Made by a program: the position numbers and the translations under genes. From Actinomycetota bacterium (GTDB lineage: Bacteria; Actinomycetota; Aquicultoria; UBA3085; Oleimmundimicrobiaceae), in NCBI GenBank assembly GCA_030017835.1, contig JASEGU010000009.1, forward strand, positions 5,100 through 47,417: DNA of 42,318 bases, read 5' to 3'. Shown here one piece after another: positions 16,528 to 25,738 of this stretch. Each line of letters starts with the position of its first letter. Positions within the stretch are counted from its first letter, which is position 1. A model generated the notes under the pieces. That model searched no databases, was not told the DNA's origin, and saw nothing but the letters and a program-made list of their open reading frames with translations.

Positions 16528-18418
16528 GCTTAAAAATCCAAATGATCTCGGGCTCCTTAGGGAAGATATATTGAACAAAAAAGCCTTGGACGGCCACTCC
16601 GTCAAGGTATGTTGCGGCACGGGCTGCAGGGCCTCGGGGGCCGAGAAAGTGGTCAGCTCCCTGATGAGCGAGGCGGCCAGGGCCGGCTTGGATCTTGAGG
16701 TCAGACCGACCGGCTGTCAGGGTCTCTGCGAGAAGGGGCCGATAGTCATCGCCGAAGCCGATCAGACCTTCTACAACAAGGTCGACGCCTTCGATGCGCC
16801 CAAGATAGTAGACCTCACCCTAAAGAGGGGCGAAAAGATAGATCGTCTTCTGGTCCAAGATCCTATCACCGGCCAGAGGGCAAATACGGAAGAGGAGATT
16901 TCCTTCTATGCCAAGCAGGAGCGGGTAGTCCTAAAGAACTGCGGCCACATCAATCCCGAGAGCATAGAGGAGTATATAGTGGCTGGCGGCTATCAGGCCT
17001 TGGCCAAGGCGCTAAGCCAAATGACGCCAGATGAGGTCCTGAGCGAAGTCAAGGCGGCCAGGCTCAGGGGTCGCGGCGGAGCCGGCTTCGATGCCGGGGT
17101 CAAGTGGGAGGGCGCAAAGAGGGTTAAAAGTCAAATCAAGTACATAATCTGCAACGGCGACGAGGGAGATCCGGGCGCCTTCATGGATAGGAGCCTTCTG
17201 GAGGGAGATCCCCACGCCGTCATCGAGGGCATGATAATTGGAGCCTACGCCGTCGGAGACTGTCATAACGGTTATATCTACGCCCGCGGCGAGTATCCGC
17301 TAGCGGTCAAGAATTTAAATATCGCTATCGGCCAGGCTAGAGAGCTGGGCTTGCTTGGCAAGGATATCTTGGGGAGCGGTCTCGATTTCGATATCGAGGT
17401 CAAGAAGGGGGCCGGCGCCTTCATCTGCGGCGAATCGACGGCTCTGATGTTCTCCATCGAGGGCAAGCGGGGCATGCCAAGGCCGACCCCACCCCGTTCG
17501 GTGGAAAAAGGCCTCTATGGTAAGCCGACCGTCCTAAATAACGTCGAGACCTTAGCCAACATTGGGCCCATCATTTTGAAGGGAGCCGATTGGTTCAAAT
17601 CGATCGGCACGGAGGGCTCGCCGGGGACCAAAATATTTGCCTTGACCGGACGAGTCAAGAATACGGGGCTCATCGAGGTTCCAATGGGGATCACCATCCG
17701 CGAGATAATATACGATATCGGCGGCGGCATCATCGATGACAAGGAGTTCAAGGCGGCTCAGATGGGTGGGCCAAGCGGCGGCTGCATCCCCAAAGAGCAT
17801 CTGGATCTACACATCGACTTCGACTCCTTGGGGCGAGTCGGAGCAATGATGGGCTCAGGTGGCCTGGTTATCATGGACGAGTCCGATTGCATGATAGAGA
17901 TCGCCCGCTACTTCCTCTCCTTCACCCAGGTGGAATCGTGCGGTAAATGTCCGCCTTGCCGCATTGGGACCTTCGAGATGCTCGAGATATTGACATCCAT
18001 AGTCGAGGGCAAAGGAAGAGAGGGCGACATCGAGCGCTTAGAAGAGATCGGAGTGCGCATTCAACAGACGGCCCTATGTGGCCTGGGCAAGAGCGCGCCC
18101 AATCCGGTTCTCTCTACCATCAGATATTTTAGGGATGAATATGAGGCTCATATATCCAAGGATTTCTGCCCGGCCGGTGCTTGCGCAAGTCTTGGCCACT
18201 ACCGGGTGATTGAAGAGGAGTGTTTGATGTGCAACCTCTGCGTGGAGGCCTGCGCCTTCGATGCCATCATCGAAAAGAGGGGCAGTCTTTATATAGATGA
18301 GGTCTATTGCGAAAAATGTGGCGCCTGCATCGGGGTCTGTCCGACCTCGTGCATAGTCAGAGAGTTCGTCGAAAGGCCGGCTCTTAGCGGAAGCGGCAAA
18401 GGAGGTGGGGCGAAATGA
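16514..18418 (+). CDS. nuoF: NuoF/HydB-like NADH-binding flavoprotein (copy 1)
   Basis: This 634-residue subunit oxidises or reduces NAD(P)H through FMN. An N-terminal thioredoxin-like [2Fe-2S] domain (CCGTGC near 33, TGCQGLC near 66) precedes the FMN/NAD domain (LRGRGGAGFDAG, ICNGDEGDPGAFMDR, GAGAFICGESTAL). A SLBB domain and the [4Fe-4S] motif ESCGKCPPCRIGT (about 475) follow, then two ferredoxin motifs (CNLCVEACAFDA, CEKCGACIGVCP, about 570-615). This architecture is that of HydB/HndC of bifurcating hydrogenases and NADH-linked formate dehydrogenases. It overlaps nuoE by 14 nt and the next gene by 4 nt. Its partner is inferred to be the NuoG-like protein, since no hydrogenase is present. 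Confidence 0.95.
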   Translation: MARNRLKNPNDLGLLREDILNKKALDGHSVKVCCGTGCRASGAEKVVSSLMSEAARAGLDLEVRPTGCQGLCEKGPIVIAEADQTFYNKVDAFDAPKIVDLTLKRGEKIDRLLVQDPITGQRANTEEEISFYAKQERVVLKNCGHINPESIEEYIVAGGYQALAKALSQMTPDEVLSEVKAARLRGRGGAGFDAGVKWEGAKRVKSQIKYIICNGDEGDPGAFMDRSLLEGDPHAVIEGMIIGAYAVGDCHNGYIYARGEYPLAVKNLNIAIGQARELGLLGKDILGSGLDFDIEVKKGAGAFICGESTALMFSIEGKRGMPRPTPPRSVEKGLYGKPTVLNNVETLANIGPIILKGADWFKSIGTEGSPGTKIFALTGRVKNTGLIEVPMGITIREIIYDIGGGIIDDKEFKAAQMGGPSGGCIPKEHLDLHIDFDSLGRVGAMMGSGGLVIMDESDCMIEIARYFLSFTQVESCGKCPPCRIGTFEMLEILTSIVEGKGREGDIERLEEIGVRIQQTALCGLGKSAPNPVLSTIRYFRDEYEAHISKDFCPAGACASLGHYRVIEEECLMCNLCVEACAFDAIIEKRGSLYIDEVYCEKCGACIGVCPTSCIVREFVERPALSGSGKGGGAK

Positions 18419-18933
18419 AAGAGGGCTGCAGCGTCACCTTGGCCATCGATTTCTTCAAGGCCTTTTTGGCCGAGAAGATGTGCGCAAAATGTCTCCCTTG
18501 TATGATGGGGATGGCGCAGATACTCGGTATTTTGGAGGATATCTCAAGGGGCTCGGGTAAAGAAGAGGACCTCGAAGTCCTCGCTCACCTAGCCTCCCAA
18601 ATAGTCGACACCGCAAGGTGTAAGCTGGGCAGAGATGCGGCCGAGTTTCTGGCCGCCTCTCTGGAGAACCACAGAGAGGACTATCTTGAACATATCACAA
18701 ACAAGACCTGCTCGAGCAGCTTTTGTGATGAGATAACCTGCTTGAAGATAGAGCCGTCTGCCTGTACCATCTGTGGGGCCTGCAAGGAAGTCTGCCCCGA
18801 GGATGCCATAGTCGGCGAAGGCCTGGTCGCCTATCTGGCCGATAACAGGCCGATGAAAATAAGGACCAAGCGCTGCACAAGGTGCGGCCGCTGCCAAGAG
18901 GTCTGCATAACCGGGGCCATAGAAATTGTCTGA
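18415..18933 (+). CDS. Stand-alone NuoF-tail-like iron-sulfur protein (SLBB-type 4Fe-4S plus 2x ferredoxin)
   Basis: This 172-residue protein resembles only the C-terminal third of NuoF/HydB. Cys23, Cys26, Cys29 and Cys69 reproduce the CX2CX2CX39C spacing of the NuoF N3-type cluster. Two ferredoxin motifs follow: Cys117/120/123/127 and Cys154/157/160/164. The FMN and NADH domains are absent. It is coupled by ATGA to nuoF and by a short overlap region to the nuoG-like gene, so it is a regular member of the cluster, not debris. I infer an extra electron-transfer subunit of the same complex; I know of no firm name for it. Confidence 0.8.
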   Translation: MKEGCSVTLAIDFFKAFLAEKMCAKCLPCMMGMAQILGILEDISRGSGKEEDLEVLAHLASQIVDTARCKLGRDAAEFLAASLENHREDYLEHITNKTCSSSFCDEITCLKIEPSACTICGACKEVCPEDAIVGEGLVAYLADNRPMKIRTKRCTRCGRCQEVCITGAIEIV

Positions 18934-18952
18934 TGAGGGAGGAGAATTCAAG

Positions 18953-21487
18953 TTGAAAAAAGAGATCGCCTTGACCATAAATGATAATAAGGTATCAGCT
19001 CCGGAGGGAACCCTGATAATCGAGGCGGCCGAGTCGGCCGGCATCGATATCCCCCACCTCTGCTACTGCGAAAGCTTGGCCTCGACCGGGGCCTGCCGGG
19101 TCTGCATGGTTGAAGTCGAGGGAGCGAGGGGCCTGGTGGCTTCCTGTACCCAGAAGATCAAGGAGGGCATGAAGGTTACAACCGACAGCGAGAAGGTGAG
19201 AGCGGCGCGCCGTTTCGTGGTCGACCTCATCCTGTCCAATCATCCGGGTGACTGCTTGAGCTGCGATAAGAACGGAGTCTGCGAGCTTCAGAAGTACGCT
19301 TACGAGCTTGAGATAGACAAGACCAGTTTTTCAATGAAGGATCAGGGTTATGAATTGGATAGGGAGAACCCCTTCATCGAGCGCAACTACAACCTCTGCA
19401 TCCTCTGCGGCCGCTGCGTCCGCATCTGCAAAAAACAGAGCGAAGATGTGATCGATTTTGTGAAAAGGGGCATGCTGACCAAAGTATCGACTCCGATGGA
19501 TATTCCGCTCACCCAGGCTGGCTGCGATTTTTGCGGAAGTTGTCTAGCCGTCTGTCCGACCGCGGCCTTGATGGAGAAGGAGAGAAGGTTCAAGGGGCGT
19601 GAGTGGGAGATGGCCAGCGCCAAGACGACCTGTTCTTACTGCGGCGCCGGTTGCAGGCTGACCATCGACAGCGTCGGCGGCGAACTGGTCAGGGCAAGGG
19701 CGGAGGAGGCTACGGACTTCATCTGCTCGCGCGGCCGCTTCGGGTTCGATTTTGCCGGCAGCGATAAGCTGATAACAAAGCCCCTCATCAAGAAAGATGG
19801 CGCCTTTACCGAGGCGACCTACGATGAGGCCGTAAAATTCATCGCATCCCGCTTAAAAGAGATAAAAAAGGCCCACTCAGAGAAGAGCATAGGCGGCTTC
19901 ATCGGAGGGGCCGAGACCAACGAGACCATATATCTATTTCAGAAGTTCTTGCGCGCGGGCCTTGGCACAAACAACGTCGATAGCTCGGCCCGTCTTCTTG
20001 GCATGCCGGCCCTGATAGAGATGGAGGGCATGCTGGCAAGCGACGCCTTTGCCACCTTCGACGATTTGGAGGAGGCCGATTTCGTAATCGCTCTGGGCAG
20101 CGGTATGGCCGCCCATCCAAAACTGCTCGCCGCCCTTCGCCGCGTGGCCGCCAAGGGAGGCAAGGTCGCTTTGCTTGGAGCAAGGCCGCTTGACAAGAGG
20201 TTTTCCAATCTTACCATCACGGCTGGCTCGGAAGAATTCGCCCTTTCCGCCATCATAAAGGCGCTCTTGAGCGATGAAGCACTGGCCAAAGAGGCCGAGA
20301 AGATGGCCGGTTTTAAAGAACTCAAAAAATCGCTTAGCGGCTTAGATGAAAAGACCATCGAGAAGGAGACCTCGCTAAAAGCGGAGCAGTTTTCCGCCAT
20401 CGCTTCGAACTATCTGACCGCCAAGGCGCCCAAGATAGCTTTTTGTCCAGAGAAGCTTGGGCTTCACGCCATGGAACTGATGGCCGACATTCTCATCTTG
20501 ACCAGCAATTTTAAGTCATCGGTTCTGGCAAGCCTGGCTCTGGCCAACCTTAGGGGCGCGGCCGAGCTCGGGGCTCTGGCCGGTTTCTATCCCGGCCTCT
20601 TAAGAGACGGCGACGACCTGGCCAGAGTCAAAGAATCTTATGGCGGAAAACTGCCCAAGGCGGCCGAATCATCGATCGGCGAGATGCTCGGTCAGATGGG
20701 CTCGACCCTTCTGGCCATGTATATAATCGGTGAGGATCCCCCTGCTCATCTCGGAGATAAGACCGAGGCAAAGAAGGCCCTCTCTTCGCTCGATCTTCTG
20801 GTCGTTCAGGACTCCTTTATGACCGAGCTGACCGAGCTGGCCGATGTCGTCTTGCCCAAGCGAACCCCGCTTGAGGAGGAGGGGACCTATATATCTTACG
20901 GGGCAAGCATTGTCGAGGTTCATCCGGCAAAGGAGAGCGATCTTAAGGCGACGGCTCAAGTGATAGCCGATTTGAGCGGGGCAATGGGTCATCCGATGAA
21001 ATACTCATCCATCAAGGATATCACCAAGGAGCTTAAGACCTTCATCCCGTCTCCGGATAAGGGTAAAGGACAGGTCCCAAGTCTTACGGCCGCAAATCCC
21101 ACTCTTCAAGGTGAAGGACTGGACAAAGCTTATCCTTACGCCCTTATGGTGGAGACGGGCAAGTTCGGTTTCTACGACAAGAGCCGGACAGATAACTCAA
21201 AACTATCTAAGATCGACCCGGCCGCCGCTTTAAGCATATCTATTTCGAAGGCGGACGGGGTGGCGCTAAATCTCTGCGATGGGGATGAGGCCAAGATAGA
21301 ATCGAGGCGGGCCCAGGCTCAGGCCACGGTCAGAATCGACGAAAGCTTGCCGGCTGGTGCGGTCAGTATGGCCGAGGCGAATGAAGCATGGGCCTTGCTT
21401 GCCAGCGGTAATATCGATGCCAAACTTAAGGTCCCAGAGTATAATCTATTCGCCGTAAAGATTTCAAAAGGAGGCGATGTGAGTTGA
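18953..21487 (+). CDS. nuoG: NuoG/FdhA-like iron-sulfur molybdopterin-fold protein with degenerate active site
   Basis: This 844-residue protein has the NuoG/FDH plan: [2Fe-2S] ferredoxin (LCYCESLASTGACRVC, about 36-51), His-Cys cluster (HPGDCLSCDKNGVC, about 98-111), two ferredoxin motifs (CILCGRCVRICK near 149; CDFCGSCLAVCP near 192) and a molybdopterin-type [4Fe-4S] (CSYCGAGC near 227). Where FDH has ARLUH, it reads ARLLG: Leu349 and Gly350 replace the catalytic Sec/Cys and His, so formate oxidation is not expected. I place the start at TTG 18953, after GAGGGAGGAG; TTG 18926 lies upstream of this site. It overlaps cooS by 4 nt. I infer an electron-wiring scaffold with NuoE/NuoF. Confidence 0.88.
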   Translation: MKKEIALTINDNKVSAPEGTLIIEAAESAGIDIPHLCYCESLASTGACRVCMVEVEGARGLVASCTQKIKEGMKVTTDSEKVRAARRFVVDLILSNHPGDCLSCDKNGVCELQKYAYELEIDKTSFSMKDQGYELDRENPFIERNYNLCILCGRCVRICKKQSEDVIDFVKRGMLTKVSTPMDIPLTQAGCDFCGSCLAVCPTAALMEKERRFKGREWEMASAKTTCSYCGAGCRLTIDSVGGELVRARAEEATDFICSRGRFGFDFAGSDKLITKPLIKKDGAFTEATYDEAVKFIASRLKEIKKAHSEKSIGGFIGGAETNETIYLFQKFLRAGLGTNNVDSSARLLGMPALIEMEGMLASDAFATFDDLEEADFVIALGSGMAAHPKLLAALRRVAAKGGKVALLGARPLDKRFSNLTITAGSEEFALSAIIKALLSDEALAKEAEKMAGFKELKKSLSGLDEKTIEKETSLKAEQFSAIASNYLTAKAPKIAFCPEKLGLHAMELMADILILTSNFKSSVLASLALANLRGAAELGALAGFYPGLLRDGDDLARVKESYGGKLPKAAESSIGEMLGQMGSTLLAMYIIGEDPPAHLGDKTEAKKALSSLDLLVVQDSFMTELTELADVVLPKRTPLEEEGTYISYGASIVEVHPAKESDLKATAQVIADLSGAMGHPMKYSSIKDITKELKTFIPSPDKGKGQVPSLTAANPTLQGEGLDKAYPYALMVETGKFGFYDKSRTDNSKLSKIDPAAALSISISKADGVALNLCDGDEAKIESRRAQAQATVRIDESLPAGAVSMAEANEAWALLASGNIDAKLKVPEYNLFAVKISKGGDVS

Positions 21488-23451
21488 GTAAGAAGAGAGA
21501 CGATACCAAGAAGACCAAGAAGACGTATCCCGCGGCGCACCCCAAGACGAGTTGCACCGCGAGTGCCAAGATGATAGATAAGGCCATTGGCGACGGGGTA
21601 TCCACCTCTTTTGAGCGGGCGGGTGAGCTCAAGGTCTGCTCCTTCGGCTCGGGCGGTACCTGTTGTAGGGTCTGTGCCATGGGGCCGTGCCGGGTGACCG
21701 AGAGTAGGACGGGCGTCTGTGGAGCGACCGATACCACCGTTGCGGCCAGGAACTTTGCCCGGATGATAGCGGCCGGCACGGCCGCTCACTCCGATCATGC
21801 TAGAGAGGTCATCTTCACCTTCATCGCGGCTGCCAAAGGGGAGGCCCCTGGCTACGAGATAAAGGATGAGGAGAAACTTAAGAGTCTTGCCCGCGACTTC
21901 GACGTCAAGACCGAAGGCCGAGATAAAAGCGAGATAGCCATCGAGCTCGGCGAGAAGGCCCTTTTGGAGATGAACAGGCAACAGGGTGAGCTGACCCTGC
22001 TCAAAAGAGCCCCCGACAAGAGGCGCGAGGTCTGGAAGAAGGAGGGCCTCTCCCCCCGCGGGGTCGACCGCGAGATTGTGGAGACGATGCACAGGACCAG
22101 CATCGGGGTCGATCAGGATTACGTGAACATTATGGCTCAGGCCTCGAGAACTTCGCTCGCCGATGGCTGGGGAGGCTCAATGCTGGCAACCGAGCTTCAG
22201 GATATCATGTTCGGAACCCCGGTTCCCTTAAGATCCACCGTGAACCTGGGCGTCCTCAAGAAGGATGAGGTCAACATCATCGTCCACGGCCACGAGCCCC
22301 TCATCTCCGAGATGATAGCTGTCGCTGCTCTCGATGAGGGGCTGATAGCCGAGGCCAAAAAGGTTGGGGCCAAGGGGATAAACTTATCTGGCATCTGCTG
22401 CACGGCCAATGAGATATTGATGAGGCGGGCCATCCCGATCGCCGGAGACTTCCTCCAGCAGGAGCTGGCCATCTGCACCGGGGCGGTCGAAACGATGATG
22501 GTCGACGTCCAATGCGTCATGCAGTCGCTCACTCAAGTCGCCTCCTGCTATCATACCGAGGTCATAACCACCTCACCCAGGGCCAAGATAACCGGGGCGA
22601 CCCACATCGAGTTCGATCATCACCGGGGCCTTGAGACGGCCAAGGAGATCGTGAGGCGGGCCATCGCCAACTTCCCCAAACGGGGCAAGGTGGATATACC
22701 AAATGAAGAAATCGAGCTCGTGGCCGGCTTCTCTCACGAGACGATAAATTATATGCTGGGCGGCAAGTTCAGATCATCATACCGTCCCCTAAACGACAAC
22801 ATCATCAATGGTCGCATCAGGGGCGTGGTAGGCGTGGTTGGCTGCAACAACGCCCGGGTTAAGCACAACTTTAGTCACACCACCTTGGTCAAGGAGCTTA
22901 TTGCAAACGATATACTGGTCTTGGTGACTGGTTGTGGGGCCATAAGCTGCGCCAAAGAGGGGCTCCTTCTGCCGGAGGCGGCCAAAATGGCCGGAAGCGG
23001 CCTGGCCGAGGTCTGCGAGGCGGTCGGCATGCCGCCCGTCCTACATATGGGTTCCTGCGTCGATAACAGTCGCATCCTGATTGCCGCCTCCGAGATGGTC
23101 AAGGAGGGCGGCCTCGGCGAGGATATCTCCGAGATCCCGGCGGCCGGCTGCGCGCCCGAATGGATGAGCGAAAAGGCCGTGGCCATCGGACAGTACTTTG
23201 TGGCCAGCGGGGCGATAGTCGGTTTCGGCGTCTCATTCCCCACGGCAAACAGCGAGGTCTTGAGCGACTACCTCTTCGATAAGATAGAGGAGACGACCGG
23301 TGGCAAGTGGCTCTTTGAGCCCGATCCGGTAGAGATGGCCAAAAAGATCATCCAAGCCATCGACGAGCGGCGAAAGGCCCTCGGCATCGACAAAGAGAAA
23401 GAGAGAGTCCTCTACGACATGGAGATGAGGAGGGACCTAAAAATTGTCTAA
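21484..23451 (+). CDS. acsA: Carbon monoxide dehydrogenase catalytic subunit (CODH of CODH/ACS)
   Basis: This Ni-Fe enzyme interconverts CO and CO2 and supplies CO to AcsB. Cysteines for the D- and B-clusters are at the N terminus: Cys52, Cys60, Cys61, Cys64, Cys69 and Cys79 (CCRVCAMGPCRV, GVCGA). C-cluster segments include VHGHEPL (His268) and GICCTANEIL (near 303-312), with VGCNNARVKHN, VTGCGAISC and HMGSCVDNSR further on. The 655-residue length fits AcsA/CooS. It starts with TTG 21484, overlapping the preceding stop, with GGAGG upstream; acsB begins inside its end. The immediate link to the nuo-like genes suggests NAD(P)H-ferredoxin-CO electron traffic (inference). Confidence 0.97.
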   Translation: MSKKRDDTKKTKKTYPAAHPKTSCTASAKMIDKAIGDGVSTSFERAGELKVCSFGSGGTCCRVCAMGPCRVTESRTGVCGATDTTVAARNFARMIAAGTAAHSDHAREVIFTFIAAAKGEAPGYEIKDEEKLKSLARDFDVKTEGRDKSEIAIELGEKALLEMNRQQGELTLLKRAPDKRREVWKKEGLSPRGVDREIVETMHRTSIGVDQDYVNIMAQASRTSLADGWGGSMLATELQDIMFGTPVPLRSTVNLGVLKKDEVNIIVHGHEPLISEMIAVAALDEGLIAEAKKVGAKGINLSGICCTANEILMRRAIPIAGDFLQQELAICTGAVETMMVDVQCVMQSLTQVASCYHTEVITTSPRAKITGATHIEFDHHRGLETAKEIVRRAIANFPKRGKVDIPNEEIELVAGFSHETINYMLGGKFRSSYRPLNDNIINGRIRGVVGVVGCNNARVKHNFSHTTLVKELIANDILVLVTGCGAISCAKEGLLLPEAAKMAGSGLAEVCEAVGMPPVLHMGSCVDNSRILIAASEMVKEGGLGEDISEIPAAGCAPEWMSEKAVAIGQYFVASGAIVGFGVSFPTANSEVLSDYLFDKIEETTGGKWLFEPDPVEMAKKIIQAIDERRKALGIDKEKERVLYDMEMRRDLKIV

Positions 23452-25645
23452 GATAATCGCTTCGGCCGCCATCCGGGGGGCGCACAAGATATTTACGCGG
23501 GCCGAAAAAGAGCTGGCTGCCGCTCTGAACGAATACGGGCTCGACCAGAAGATAGAGCTGCCCAATACCGGCTATTTTCTTCCCGTCATTTTCGGAATGA
23601 CCGGCATCGCCATATCTAAGCTCTCCGATTTTGCCGAGATAATGGATTATATCAAGCGGCTTCTTCCGCCGGTGCCATCCGAAAACGTCCACCTTCCCTA
23701 TCTGGGGGGGGCACTGGACGCCGGCATGGCTACCCTCTTTGCCGACGAGGTGATAGAGGGCATAAAGTACATCAAGGATCCCCCTTATACCATGGGGACC
23801 GAGCCGACCGATGATAACCTATGGCTTGGGGCGGCCGATGACGTAATCATGCGCGAGCGGGGCGTCGAGTTTGTCGACGGCTCGGCTCCCGGTTTTGCTG
23901 CCTGCGTCGGGGCCGCCCCGACAAATGAGATTGCGGTAAAGATCGCCCGCGAGCTTCAGGAGAAGAATATCTACGTTTTCATGTCGGCGGAGGCTGACGG
24001 CAAATCGATGGCTGAGCAACTGGCAGCCGAAGGAGTTCAGATGGGTTGGGAGACCCGCCTGGTTCCCTTCGGCAAGGACATCACCTCAACCATCTTCTCG
24101 CTCGGCTTTGCCACCCGGGCCGCCCTCTCCTTTGGCGGCGTCCAGCCGGGCGACTATCGAAGGGCCCTCTTATATAACAAGAATCGCATCTTCGCCTTCG
24201 TCTTGGCCCTTGGTGAAGTCGACGACGAGAAATATGCTCAAGCGGCCGGAGCCATCAACTTCGGCTTTCCGACGATTGCCGATACCGATATCCCCGAGAT
24301 CTTGCCGACCGGGGTCTGCACCTACGAGCACGTCGTCTCCAGTATCCCCCACGACAAGATGGTCGAAAAAGCGATTGAGGTGAGGGGCCTTAAAGTTCAG
24401 GTGACCAAGATCGATATCCCGGTCGCTTACGGAGCTGCCTTCGAGGGCGAGCGGATAAGGCGCGAGGATACCTACGCCGAATTCGGCGGCCAGAAGACGG
24501 CCGCCTTCGAGTTCTTGAGGACCAAGGAGCTGGAAGAGGTCGAGAACGGCCGAGTCGATGTGGTCGGCAAGGATATAGGCGACATCGAGGCGGGCGAAGT
24601 TTTACCCATCGGCATCGTCGTCGACGTGGCCGGCCGCAAGATGCAGGAAGACTTCGAGTCGGTCTTGGAACGCCAAGTCCACCACATGATAAACGGAGCT
24701 GAGGGCATCTTCCATATGGGCCAGAGGGATATCATCTGGATCAGGATCAGTCGCAAGGCCAAAGAGGCCGGCTTCACCTTCGCACACCTTGGAAAGATCT
24801 TGACGGCCAAGCTTGCCGCCGACTATCCGGCCATCGTCGATAAGGTCCAAGTGACAATCTACACGGATGAGGCCAAGGTCAAGGAGATGCTTTTAGAAGC
24901 TCGGAAGTCCTATGCCGTGCGCGACGAACGAGTCAAAGGCATGACCGACGAAAAAGTCGATGTCTTTTATTCTTGCTCGCTCTGTCAAAGTTTTGCTCCA
25001 AATCATATCTGCATCATCACTCCCGAAAGGCTTGGTCTCTGCGGCGCCTACAACTGGCTCGACGGCAAGGCCGCCTATGAGATCAATCCGACCGGCCCCA
25101 ACCAGCCGATCAAGAAGGGCGACACCATCGACGCGGTCAAGGGCCAATGGAAGGATGTCAACGAATTCATCTTCAGCATGTCTAATCAGTCGATCGAGTC
25201 GTTTAATGCCTACTCAATGATGGAAAACCCCATGACTTCCTGCGGCTGCTTTGAGTGCGTGGTGGCCATCCTGCCGATGGCAAACGGCGTCATGATCGTC
25301 AACCGTGAATTTGCCGGCATGACTCCCTCGGGTATGAAGTTCTCCACCTTGGCCGGAACGGTCGGGGGCGGGGTGCAGCTGCCCGGCTTCATCGGCATCG
25401 GCCGCCAATACATCAGTAGCCGCAAGTTCATCTCGGCCGACGGCGGCTTCATGCGGATCGCCTGGATGCCCAAAGAGCTCAAAGAGAGCTTGCGCTCCGA
25501 GCTTCAACGACGGGCTGACGAAGAGGGCGTGCCGGACTTCTTGGATAAGATCGCCGACGAGACGGTCGGCACCACCGAAGAAGAGGTCGTTGAATTCATG
25601 ACCCGGGTCGGCCACCCGGCCCTAACCATGTACCCGATGTTTTAA
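23444..25645 (+). CDS. acsB: Acetyl-CoA synthase (CODH/ACS alpha subunit)
   Basis: AcsB combines CO, a methyl group from AcsCD and CoA into acetyl-CoA at its Ni-Ni-[4Fe-4S] A-cluster. The ligands are visible: Cys511, Cys514, Cys523 and Cys533, then the Cys600-Gly-Cys602 motif that binds the distal nickel. Their spacing equals that which I recall for Moorella AcsB (506/509/518/528, 595/597). The 733-residue length means the N-terminal CODH-binding domain is present, i.e. the bacterial form and not archaeal CdhC. It starts at TTG 23444, overlapping acsA by 8 nt. Confidence 0.98.
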   Translation: MSKIIASAAIRGAHKIFTRAEKELAAALNEYGLDQKIELPNTGYFLPVIFGMTGIAISKLSDFAEIMDYIKRLLPPVPSENVHLPYLGGALDAGMATLFADEVIEGIKYIKDPPYTMGTEPTDDNLWLGAADDVIMRERGVEFVDGSAPGFAACVGAAPTNEIAVKIARELQEKNIYVFMSAEADGKSMAEQLAAEGVQMGWETRLVPFGKDITSTIFSLGFATRAALSFGGVQPGDYRRALLYNKNRIFAFVLALGEVDDEKYAQAAGAINFGFPTIADTDIPEILPTGVCTYEHVVSSIPHDKMVEKAIEVRGLKVQVTKIDIPVAYGAAFEGERIRREDTYAEFGGQKTAAFEFLRTKELEEVENGRVDVVGKDIGDIEAGEVLPIGIVVDVAGRKMQEDFESVLERQVHHMINGAEGIFHMGQRDIIWIRISRKAKEAGFTFAHLGKILTAKLAADYPAIVDKVQVTIYTDEAKVKEMLLEARKSYAVRDERVKGMTDEKVDVFYSCSLCQSFAPNHICIITPERLGLCGAYNWLDGKAAYEINPTGPNQPIKKGDTIDAVKGQWKDVNEFIFSMSNQSIESFNAYSMMENPMTSCGCFECVVAILPMANGVMIVNREFAGMTPSGMKFSTLAGTVGGGVQLPGFIGIGRQYISSRKFISADGGFMRIAWMPKELKESLRSELQRRADEEGVPDFLDKIADETVGTTEEEVVEFMTRVGHPALTMYPMF

Positions 25646-25738
25646 GCAGCGGAGAGGCGCCTTTAGCTGTCAGTAGGCAGAAGATAAGGAGGCAGATACC
25701 GATAAATTGCAGCAAAATCTAGCAAAAGGAGATAGTTT

